Source: a virus. Taken from it: DNA of 20,482 bases. The stretch spans positions 1 through 20,482 of the IMG/VR virus record IMGVR_UViG_3300030507_000047. The stretch is one strand, 5' to 3'. The position numbers and the translations under genes were made by a program. The first letter of the stretch is position 1, and the number at the start of each line of letters is the position of its first letter. This document shows, piece by piece, positions 15,061 to 20,482 of this stretch. Below the pieces are notes generated by a model. It saw nothing but the letters and a program-made list of their open reading frames with translations, made no database searches and had not been told where the DNA came from.

Positions 15061-16617
15061 TTACTTGCGCTCGAGTTTCCAAAAATCCCAAAACGAACGC
15101 CTTGACTCGTCAAACTTTATGCTTTTGGTTGAATCATTTGTATTTTTCTTCGTCGCTTCGCTCTGCCTTTGCGCCGCTTCAGCCTGCCAGTTAGGGCTCC
15201 TCGCAGGTACACCAAGGATCGAATCCATATCCGCAAACTGAGACTGATCAAGCTTGTATCCTATCGACGCCGCCGCCGAAGCATCCGCCGCGAAGTCTCC
15301 GGCATCGGTAGCGCCCATGCTAAGGCTTGGGGTTAACTCGACAGCTTCGTCGCCAAAATTGTAGCGCACCAGCGGTCTGAGTATTTCACGTCGAACCATA
15401 CGGCAAAGCATGTTGCGCTCGTACAGCTTTATCTGACTGAGGATGTCAGCGTGTGTTTGCGCGCCGGTACCGCTCCCGATCCCAGCCCCCTGCCCTTCCT
15501 CAGTCGCTAACGTCTGCCCTAATATCGCGTTGACTATCTGCCGATCAAATACACTAATCGCCTCTGCGAACGCTTTTCCGCTCTCGTGGTTGACAGGCAA
15601 CGCGTTAGCAGTCGCCCCAAACGGGAACGCCGCTACGGAGCCGTTCTGCAACGCGGCCAGCTGGGTGACCATGACCTCCTCGGGCGTCTGTGCTACGGTA
15701 TCAACAGTTCCGTCCACGTTAACGACAGGTACAGGCTGCGCGCCCTCCGCCGTTGTTCCATAAATTGCAGAGCCAGCAGACTGAACCAACCACTTGAGGT
15801 ACTCGCCCCAAGTCTGCTGCTTCAACCACCAGCCGTTATAAGCAGGGCGAAGCAGGCTAGTACCGCGCGGGTCTCCGTTGATTGGCCGGTGCGACAAGAT
15901 CGCAAACTTGTCACGTGGCAGGATGTTCGGCATCTTTGACGGGTCTGCCAAGACCGATAGCGGCATAACCGGCCAAGCAACGCCTGGGACAAACCCCATA
16001 ATGCCTAAAACGTTGTTAAAGTTATCGACTACAAACGCCGTGTTTTCTCGCGCTTTTGTGCGTATGTCACGTAACACCAGCTTGCCGTCGTTTACGCCGC
16101 CTTTTTGTATGTGGTAGATTAACTCACTGATCTTGTTGCCGTACGCAAGCGCCAGCAGCATTTCAAATAGATAATCGTCAAAAGGTCGGTCTAGGTTATC
16201 TAAAACTGATTCGCAAAAGTTGGAAATCTCTTGCGATTTAGGGTCAATGTTCTTTGGAGCTTTCCCGAATCTGCTCTGAACCTGCTCCGAGTCACGTTTC
16301 TCTACCGGGAGCACTTCATAACTGTTTTCAAGGATGCCGACCCGCAGGTCGTTTATGCACTTACTTACAGTCGGATCGTACATCATCCGTTCGTAAGTAT
16401 CGCCCCCAAACTCATCTGATAGATCATCGATGTATTGAGGCAGGGTACGTACATAAGGGCCATACCACAACGCCCCAATGGCGGCAACATACTCGCGTGT
16501 TGGGCTTGCCTTTATCGGCCCTGATATGTTGCCTTCTCCGACAACCGGCGCAATTCCAGGCGATTTCGCGTCAATGTCTGAAAGCGTTTTAGTTTTGCGC
16601 AGGGAGTCAGTTGCCAT
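15061..16617 (-). CDS. Portal protein (DUF935/Mu gp29-like)
   Basis: A 518-aa protein between terminase and the minor head protein. It contains the portal features YIDDLSDEFGGDTYERMMYDPTV and KCINDLRVGILE near the N-terminus, a central FAILSHRPINGDPRGTSLLR stretch, and LNNVLGIMGF-type wing sequence. The C-terminal quarter contains QILGQTLATEEGQGAGIGSG-like and AQTHADILSQIKLYERN segments typical of Mu-type portals. The portal forms the dodecameric ring at one capsid vertex through which DNA is packaged. It lies 5 bp after the large terminase, with no obvious ribosome site of its own. Confidence 0.85.
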   Translation of the reverse strand: MATDSLRKTKTLSDIDAKSPGIAPVVGEGNISGPIKASPTREYVAAIGALWYGPYVRTLPQYIDDLSDEFGGDTYERMMYDPTVSKCINDLRVGILENSYEVLPVEKRDSEQVQSRFGKAPKNIDPKSQEISNFCESVLDNLDRPFDDYLFEMLLALAYGNKISELIYHIQKGGVNDGKLVLRDIRTKARENTAFVVDNFNNVLGIMGFVPGVAWPVMPLSVLADPSKMPNILPRDKFAILSHRPINGDPRGTSLLRPAYNGWWLKQQTWGEYLKWLVQSAGSAIYGTTAEGAQPVPVVNVDGTVDTVAQTPEEVMVTQLAALQNGSVAAFPFGATANALPVNHESGKAFAEAISVFDRQIVNAILGQTLATEEGQGAGIGSGTGAQTHADILSQIKLYERNMLCRMVRREILRPLVRYNFGDEAVELTPSLSMGATDAGDFAADASAAASIGYKLDQSQFADMDSILGVPARSPNWQAEAAQRQSEATKKNTNDSTKSIKFDESRRSFWDFWKLERK

Positions 16618-16622
16618 AAAAA

Positions 16623-18029
16623 TTATCGCGGCGTATATGCCGGGATCCTTGAGTTAACCGCAACCGCTCCGGAGCGACGGGACGTAACTGGCTTAGTCGT
16701 TTCTAGCAGCTTTTGTACGGGCTGCTCCATGGACTGTCGACCGTCGCCATAAACACGAGCCGGGCCTGCAGCTCCCATTCCAGGTACGCAGTGGGCCAGC
16801 CTCCACGCTAAGGCGAGGCTAATTACAGTGTCGTCGTGCATCCCGTCAGGGGCAGACATCGATATTCGACCTGCTGCCGATTTCGAGTATGCGTATGACT
16901 GCAACTCGTTAACCATCACCGCGCATTTATCGCGATCCGGCAGTGTTAACGAATGAGTTTCAAAGGCGACGGCAAGGGCATCTATTAAATCCGGCTTGCT
17001 TGATGCGGTCGTTTCAAAGCCGGTAGCACGGGCCTGGGCCTGTTGCAGCTTTTCCAGCACCACATCACCAACGTTGTTTACCTCGACCAATACGGGGCAG
17101 TCGTTGTATCGCTTGAGCATTGAAACGATACGAGCTACCTGCAAATCCCAAGATATGAGGTTAAACCGATCCTGGTAGACAACTCGACGAGTTGCGCGGT
17201 CAATGATCGTCAAAACCGTAAAGTCATTGTATCGCGCCAGGTCAAGGCCAGCAGCGTATAACCGCCGATGTTGCGGCGGTTCCCAGTCACCAGAGCAACA
17301 CGCCGGGACGTTTCGGAACACGAGTCCTTCAGCGTCTGCGAACTCTGCAAGGTACTCAACGCGCCAAACCCGATCCGGTTTGTTGAGCCGCTCATTGTCC
17401 AAGTATTCACGGCTCAGGTACGGATTCTGCTCGGACGGAAACTGAAACGATTTGTACCTGGTTTGCAGCTCATCCACGCCAAGCTGAAACGATGACCAAA
17501 AATGGTTTCGACCTGCCGGTGTCGAGATTAGTACCATGTCGCCGTTAAAGTCAGCCAGCAGCGGGGTAACTACAGACTGCATAACGTCGTCGGGCACGTA
17601 TGCCGCCTCGTCAACGATCACCCGATGCGCTTTCCTGCCTCGAATCCCTTTGCCGTCACTGCTGGCGGTTCTCGCCAGCAGTGTGGTTGCATATTTGCCG
17701 CTCTGCCTGTCTCGAAACTGTATAGACCGAAACGGGGACTCTTTAACGACCGGCTTCAAAGCCTTGATTGCTAGGAGCCTGTCTTTTACCTCGTCGAATA
17801 TGATCGTGGTCTGGTCATCAGTCGGGGCTATGAGCATCTGTATCGTGTTGGGATGCTCGAGCATATACAGCGCGATGTCAATCGCCATGCTCTCGCTCTT
17901 GCCCCAACGTCTACCACAAGCCGCAGTCTTAATCTTGGCCGGGCAAAGCAAAAAATCGCTTTGACCGTCTGAATGCGGCGACCAGCCCCAAATCCTCTTC
18001 GCCAAGTCAAGGCTAATCGGTGTCGCCAC
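16623..18029 (-). CDS. terL: Terminase large subunit
   Basis: The 468-aa packaging motor starts at GTG 18029 inside the end of the small-terminase gene (17-nt overlap). The ATPase domain has Walker A GRRWGKS (residues 39-45), Walker B VIVDEA (about 137-142) and coupling motif STPAG (169-173). The RNase-H-like nuclease domain has GLDLA with Asp263, VLVEVNNVG, and a late GMHDDTVISLALAW Asp pair as metal ligands. The product cuts concatemeric DNA and drives it into the prohead through the portal. All key residues are visible, so the enzyme appears intact. Confidence 0.92.
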   Translation of the reverse strand: MATPISLDLAKRIWGWSPHSDGQSDFLLCPAKIKTAACGRRWGKSESMAIDIALYMLEHPNTIQMLIAPTDDQTTIIFDEVKDRLLAIKALKPVVKESPFRSIQFRDRQSGKYATTLLARTASSDGKGIRGRKAHRVIVDEAAYVPDDVMQSVVTPLLADFNGDMVLISTPAGRNHFWSSFQLGVDELQTRYKSFQFPSEQNPYLSREYLDNERLNKPDRVWRVEYLAEFADAEGLVFRNVPACCSGDWEPPQHRRLYAAGLDLARYNDFTVLTIIDRATRRVVYQDRFNLISWDLQVARIVSMLKRYNDCPVLVEVNNVGDVVLEKLQQAQARATGFETTASSKPDLIDALAVAFETHSLTLPDRDKCAVMVNELQSYAYSKSAAGRISMSAPDGMHDDTVISLALAWRLAHCVPGMGAAGPARVYGDGRQSMEQPVQKLLETTKPVTSRRSGAVAVNSRIPAYTPR

Positions 18030-18525
18030 TGGCTTGCGCCTTACCGCTCAGAAACTCGCGCAATTCACTGAGTGCAGCATCGTTTTCCACCTGGACTTTA
18101 TCGGTAAACAGTTTGTGAGCGCGACCGACAGCGACAAGCGCCGCCTGTGCGTCATAGAGCTCGACTTCCGTTTCCAATATCTCGCCCTCACCGCAGGCCA
18201 TAACCTTGGTCTTATAGCGTTTTACCAGTTTAAGGTTTTCCCTAGCCCAAGGCGTGGTGACGTCAATTTTCCCTTTATGGTCCACGAAAGCAGACATGTC
18301 GGAATTGGCCTGAGCAGCGAGTCCTATCAGTACCGCATCTGCCGACAATTGCAGTTCAGACAGCCGTTCCTGCACGCGTGCGTGCACGTCAATGTTCTCC
18401 AAGAGCTGCTGGCCGTAACTATGCGGCGAACCATAACCGGCTAAGCGTGCGGCCCTGGTAGCGTTAAACTTGGCTTCGCCGAGATAATAATTGACAAACG
18501 CCTCTTGTTTTGAGTTTAGTCCCAT
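18013..18525 (-). CDS. terS: Terminase small subunit
   Basis: A 170-aa protein of the Terminase_2 type: LNSKQEAFVNYYLGEAKFNAT followed by AARLAGYGSPHSYGQQLLEN is the characteristic N-terminal DNA-binding helix-turn-helix, then a helical oligomerisation region and an Ala/Glu-rich tail. AGGTG lies about 5 nt before ATG 18525. It recognises packaging sites and recruits the large subunit encoded immediately downstream with a 17-nt overlap. Confidence 0.88.
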   Translation of the reverse strand: MGLNSKQEAFVNYYLGEAKFNATRAARLAGYGSPHSYGQQLLENIDVHARVQERLSELQLSADAVLIGLAAQANSDMSAFVDHKGKIDVTTPWARENLKLVKRYKTKVMACGEGEILETEVELYDAQAALVAVGRAHKLFTDKVQVENDAALSELREFLSGKAQASGDTD

Positions 18526-18533
18526 GTTTGCAC

Positions 18534-18875
18534 CTATACAAGGCAGTGGTCAGGCTTGCGGATAAGTTTAGATTTTCGTTCGGATTCGGTTAGGGAGTCG
18601 AGTGGTGTGACTGTTACGAGTGATCGACCAGAAAAAGGTTTGGCGAAGCTAGGTTGCCTGAGTCCTTGTTTACGCGCATATTCGCGTTTGTCCCAGTCTA
18701 CAACGGTGTCGGTTGCCGCTGCGATGACTTTTGCTTCTTGACGTGTGATACGTTCTGCGATTTCGATTACCCGCCTGGATGTGGCAGGGTTAGTATATCT
18801 GCCGTTAAGCTGCCGTTTAATCGCGTTTGAGAGGGCAGTTTTTCGGTTATCGCGTTTTATCCGTGATTTAGGCAT
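18534..18875 (-). CDS. Basic hypothetical protein upstream of small terminase, 113 aa
   Basis: A very basic 113-aa protein (KSRIKRDNRKTALSNAIKRQ at the start, KSKLIRKPDH near the end) with a helical middle (RRVIEIAERITRQEAKVIAAA). Its basic charge suggests nucleic-acid contact. It is the first gene of the leftward structural operon, 8 bp before the small terminase. I see no good ribosome site before the ATG at 18875. No family recognised; an accessory packaging or early regulatory protein are both possible. Confidence 0.55.
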   Translation of the reverse strand: MPKSRIKRDNRKTALSNAIKRQLNGRYTNPATSRRVIEIAERITRQEAKVIAAATDTVVDWDKREYARKQGLRQPSFAKPFSGRSLVTVTPLDSLTESERKSKLIRKPDHCLV

Positions 18876-19022
18876 AGTAATTGTTGGCGATAAAGAGGGC
18901 GCAAAAAGGCGAAACCCGCGGGCGCGGCAGCCATCGGCTCAGGGATATACCGCCCGGCAACGGTCTTATAGGCCAATATGCGATAGACTTGCAACGCATA
19001 ATTGACGGTGTACAGTAGTTAT

Positions 19023-19050
19023 ATTATACCAGCGTCTCAAATAAATACAA
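19023..19050 (-). promoter_or_regulatory. Extended -10 promoter for the leftward structural operon
   Basis: On the minus strand, TATAAT (19028-19023) is preceded by TGG, an extended -10 element, with TTGTAT 16 bp further upstream (19050-19045) as a weak -35. Transcription would start near 19016, leaving a leader of about 140 nt before the 113-aa gene. The leader holds short open frames but no supported gene. Confidence 0.55.
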
Positions 19051-19076
19051 TATCCGTGAAAATATTTTTTATTTTT

Positions 19077-19104
19077 GTTTGTCAACATATTAATGTTGAC
19101 AAAC
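19077..19104. promoter_or_regulatory. Perfect 12+12 bp palindromic operator
   Basis: Arms GTTTGTCAACAT (19077-19088) and ATGTTGACAAAC (19093-19104) are exact inverted repeats around a 4-bp spacer. Each arm contains a TTGACA on its own outward strand; the rightward one is the -35 of the consensus promoter. A dimeric regulator bound here would block the rightward promoter and could influence the leftward one. The 66-aa helix-turn-helix gene next to it is a candidate ligand, but this is inference. Confidence 0.65.
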
Positions 19105-19124
19105 GCATTAACACCTGCTATAAT
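19096..19124 (+). promoter_or_regulatory. Perfect consensus sigma70 promoter for the HTH gene
   Basis: TTGACA (19096-19101) and TATAAT (19119-19124) are separated by exactly 17 bp, full consensus at both hexamers. Transcription would begin near 19131 and give a leader of about 34 nt before ATG 19165. Its -35 lies within the palindromic operator, so strong but repressible expression is expected. Confidence 0.85.
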
Positions 19125-19164
19125 AAAGCATCGATAACAGAAAAGCTGGAGGCGGAATTAGTCA

Positions 19165-19365
19165 ATGCCGCGTGATAAGCCGAACGACGAGCTGACAGTT
19201 CCGCAAGCATCGGAACTATCGAAACGATCTCAGAACGGGATTAGGAAGTTAATATACGACAAATGTATATTAGCTCGGCGTCCCGGTCGAGAATACTTAG
19301 TTGATCGCAATAGCCTGTTACAATACCTTTCGTCGCCCCGTGTTCGTGGCCCACGGAAGAAGTGA
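19165..19365 (+). CDS. Small helix-turn-helix DNA-binding protein (excisionase/MerR-like)
   Basis: A 66-aa protein: residues about 10-55 (LTVPQASELSKRSQNGIRKL, then YLVDRNSLLQYLSS) match the winged helix-turn-helix domain of excisionase-type proteins. The basic GPRKK tail is a common natural ending of this family, so it looks complete. A GGCGGA ribosome-like motif lies 8 nt before the ATG and GGAGG lies 12 nt before it. It converges on tnpA. It could be an excisionase, a Cro-like regulator or an autorepressor acting on the adjacent palindrome; no integrase is in the window to decide. Confidence 0.7.
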   Translation: MPRDKPNDELTVPQASELSKRSQNGIRKLIYDKCILARRPGREYLVDRNSLLQYLSSPRVRGPRKK

Positions 19366-19375
19366 AAACTCCACT

Positions 19376-19421
19376 GCCCATAAATGGGCGAGGCTTCTCA
19401 CGCTTTGATGGGCGCGAGAAG
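19376..19421 (-). ncRNA. Two tandem hairpins after tnpA, right end or omega-RNA-like
   Basis: On the minus strand the first hairpin has arms CTTCTCGCGC and GCGTGAGAAG (19421-19412 and 19403-19394), ten pairs with one G-T wobble. The second has arms GCCCAT and ATGGGC around two T (19389-19376). They are followed by GTGGAGTTTTCAC. Stacked hairpins ending at the element tip are the hallmark of IS605 right ends and of the 3' part of TnpB guide RNAs. They could also act as a terminator between convergent genes. That a stable RNA is made is inferred. Confidence 0.35.
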
Positions 19422-19438
19422 TCTCTGCGAGTTGGCTG

Positions 19439-19828
19439 TTAAAAGCCGGTTTGCGCGGCGATGTATTTCGCAATCGTTGCCGCTGAAACGTTGCCCGCTG
19501 TGGCCGCAAAATATGAACGAGTCCAAAGGGACGGCAGTTTAAGCAATGTCGCGTACTTGAGTCTGAGTTCGCGGGAGGTTACACCTTTGACCTCTTTGAG
19601 TACATCGGTTGCGGGGGTGGTTGGATACACCTGCACAAATAAATGGACATGATCGGGGCGTACGGCAAGTTCGGCAATAATCCAGCCTTTGGCTTCGCAC
19701 TTGGCGCGAATGAGTTGGTCGCAATCGCGGGCTATGTCCCCGACCAGGACTTTCTTTCGCCTGGCCGGGCAGAACACGAGGTGGTAGCACATGAGGTGGA
19801 CGCGGTGCTCGTCGCGGATGTAATCCAT
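19439..19828 (-). CDS. tnpA: IS200/IS605-type Y1 transposase TnpA
   Basis: A 129-aa single-strand transposase with the HUH motif HVH at residues 60-62 (in RPDHVHLF) and the catalytic Tyr122 in AKYIAAQ. Conserved blocks YHLVFCPARRKK and KEVKGVTSRELR agree with the family. Length is normal (about 130-150), so the enzyme looks intact. Its ATG shares one base with the stop of the upstream acidic gene (TAATG), so it is translated as the last member of a leftward operon. That is unusual for an IS gene, and a domesticated or captured transposase is possible. Confidence 0.9.
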   Translation of the reverse strand: MDYIRDEHRVHLMCYHLVFCPARRKKVLVGDIARDCDQLIRAKCEAKGWIIAELAVRPDHVHLFVQVYPTTPATDVLKEVKGVTSRELRLKYATLLKLPSLWTRSYFAATAGNVSAATIAKYIAAQTGF

Positions 19829-20007
19829 TAGTTAATAGGCTCCGTAAAACTTGCGGCATAGTCATTGATGTCATAGTGCTCGTAAAACCAGGCCATGCAT
19901 TCGTCATTACTATCCGCAGTGTGCTGGTCGATGAGTGTTTTAAATATCATGCCCTCGTCTGGCATGTCGTCAGTCATAAGGTCGAGTTGGTGTACGTAGA
20001 GAGTCAT
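19828..20007 (-). CDS. Very acidic 59-aa protein
   Basis: Started at ATG 20007, which has AAGGA 8 nt upstream; the longer reading from 20100 would overlap the previous gene. The 59 residues contain about 13 Asp/Glu against one Lys and no Arg, with a MTDDMPDEGM stretch and EHYDINDYAASF near the end. Small acidic early phage proteins are sometimes DNA mimics or inhibitors of host enzymes, but there is no family match here. Its stop overlaps the tnpA start. Confidence 0.62.
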   Translation of the reverse strand: MTLYVHQLDLMTDDMPDEGMIFKTLIDQHTADSNDECMAWFYEHYDINDYAASFTEPIN

Positions 20008-20024
20008 TGGTTTTGTCCTTTTGG

Positions 20025-20321
20025 TTATTTTGTGTAGCCGTCTCGCATTGCGATGCCGACTATTGCGCGGGCCGAGTAACTCTTGTTGTCGATCCACCAA
20101 GAGGCTTTGTTAATGGCGAGCGTGTCAGATATACGAGACTCAACAAGCGCGATGGCCTTTTGGATGTTTTCCTCCGTTGCACTGCCTGTCTGGCGGGCGG
20201 TTTCGGCGGCGTTTTTGGTTACGGCGATCAGGTCCGCAAATCCGGCGAGTAGGTTGGTGCGGATTTCAGTCGCCCATGCTATCTGCTTTTCGGACCCTGT
20301 TAGTTGTGTTTCGGTAGTCAT
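20025..20321 (-). CDS. Hypothetical early protein, 98 aa
   Basis: Started at ATG 20321 with AAGGAG 9 nt upstream. The N-terminus LTGSEKQIAWATEIRT resembles a motif I recall from small phage and plasmid proteins of unknown function, often with a later WWIDN as here (SWWIDNKSY). The middle is helical (ENIQKAIALVESRISDTLAI). First gene of the leftward early operon. No function can be assigned. Confidence 0.65.
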   Translation of the reverse strand: MTTETQLTGSEKQIAWATEIRTNLLAGFADLIAVTKNAAETARQTGSATEENIQKAIALVESRISDTLAINKASWWIDNKSYSARAIVGIAMRDGYTK

Positions 20322-20348
20322 TGTTCGCGGCTCCTTGTTGATGTAACT

Positions 20349-20368
20349 GTAGATAGTATACCATCTAC
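20349..20368. promoter_or_regulatory. Near-perfect palindrome centred on the -10 element
   Basis: Twenty bases, GTAGAT-A-GTATAC-C-ATCTAC, are palindromic except for one mismatched pair, and the centre covers the TATACT -10 of the early promoter. An outer repeat ACTGTAG (20346-20352) and CTACAGT (20369-20375) adds a second layer. This is a typical repressor operator layout. The sequence differs from the other palindrome, so a different regulator is likely. Confidence 0.6.
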
Positions 20369-20383
20369 CTACAGTAGTGTCAA
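20355..20383 (-). promoter_or_regulatory. Sigma70 promoter for the leftward early operon
   Basis: On the minus strand TTGACA (20383-20378) and TATACT (20360-20355) are 17 bp apart, with TGG directly upstream of the -10. Transcription would begin near 20348, about 27 nt before the 98-aa gene. It would drive the 98-aa gene, the acidic gene and tnpA. Confidence 0.75.
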
Positions 20384-20431
20384 GCAGTTTTTACGCTTTA
20401 TGCAAAATATATTTTTGGGTAGTCAGTCGGC

Positions 20432-20482
20432 CTACGGCGCAATAAATTGCTCACGGACAAACGCGCCTAACCGCCGGGATAA
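20432..20482 (-). CDS. Possible C-terminal end of a gene cut by the right edge
   Basis: From the right edge one minus-strand frame is open for 16 codons (reading LSRRLGAFVREQFIAP) to TAG at 20434-20432; the other two frames stop sooner. The residues look protein-like, but so short a piece could be chance. The 48 bp between it and the early promoter hold nothing else recognisable. Confidence 0.25.
   Translation of the reverse strand, partial: LSRRLGAFVREQFIAP

Larger units (their letters stand above)
19366..19828 (-). mobile_element. IS200/IS605-like element, tnpA plus right-end-like hairpins, left end not found
   Basis: tnpA (19439-19828) is followed on its own strand by two hairpins and a terminal GTGGAGTTTTCAC stretch, an arrangement resembling IS200/IS605 right ends. 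I could not place a left-end hairpin or target site upstream, where an acidic gene overlaps the tnpA start. The element may be intact with an unclear left end, or a captured tnpA. No tnpB is present. The boundaries given are tentative. Confidence 0.4.

Noticed and set aside
18857-19015. Minus-strand open frame of about 52 codons in the leader of the structural operon, reading protein-like (AYKTVAGRYIPEPMAAAPAG)
   Set aside because: It has only a CTG or TTG near its beginning, no ribosome site, and starts almost at the predicted transcription start. It also runs into the start of the 113-aa gene. A second frame with an ATG (18868-18998, 43 codons) overlaps it, also without a ribosome site. Neither can be supported without conservation data.
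19080-19085. TTGACA on the minus strand in the palindrome as -35 of a second leftward promoter
   Set aside because: The best -10 (TATTTT) is only 15 bp away and matches poorly. The extended -10 at 19023-19028 is a better leftward promoter. The second TTGACA is explained by the symmetry of the palindrome.
19828-20100. Longer 90-aa version of the acidic gene starting at 20100
   Set aside because: The first 31 codons lie inside the 98-aa gene in another frame. The ATG at 20007 has its own AAGGA at the right distance.
20384-20482. A possible attachment site or origin at the AT-rich right edge
   Set aside because: There are no repeats, iterons or integrase nearby in the visible sequence, only AT-rich sequence upstream of a promoter and a possible gene end.

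Overview
This window is part of a double-stranded DNA tailed bacteriophage or prophage, most likely a siphovirus. The evidence is a single leftward (minus-strand) module from about 18.9 kb down to the left edge in canonical order: small terminase, large terminase, portal, MuF-type minor head protein, protease-scaffold, gpD-like decoration protein, major capsid protein, connector and tail-completion genes, tail tube, tail assembly chaperone, tape measure and tail-tip genes. There is no sheath gene between the completion genes and the tape measure, which argues for a non-contractile tail. The host is bacterial (AGGAG-type ribosome sites, sigma70-like promoters) but cannot be named from this sequence. 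No integrase, tRNA, CRISPR array or rRNA is visible.

Right end (18.9-20.5 kb): a control and early region. A leftward operon of a 98-aa protein, a very acidic 59-aa protein and an IS200/IS605-type TnpA starts from a TTGACA-N17-TATACT promoter with a palindrome centred on its -10. It converges on a rightward 66-aa helix-turn-helix protein driven by a perfect consensus sigma70 promoter whose -35 lies in a perfect 12+12 bp inverted repeat. An extended -10 promoter faces left towards the structural genes.

Head and connector genes (9.0-18.9 kb) are tightly packed, with several TAATG or TAAATG stop/start junctions. The protease gene holds an in-frame internal start with a strong ribosome site that would give the scaffold alone. 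The decoration protein carries an inserted beta-rich domain. A zinc-ribbon protein sits unexpectedly among the connector genes.

Tail genes (left edge to 9.0 kb): the apparently empty stretch after the tail chaperone is coding in the -1 frame. An in-phase A AAA AAC heptamer near the chaperone's end leads into 68 more codons, the classic G/GT tail-chaperone frameshift arrangement. Between the chaperone and the tape measure lies an AT-rich cassette of three small genes on the opposite strand (6673-7403), all predicted membrane proteins. It fits without breaking either neighbour: 12 bp separates the divergent starts and the convergent stops overlap. This moron-like antisense cassette, the frameshift and the TnpA operon are the most noteworthy features.
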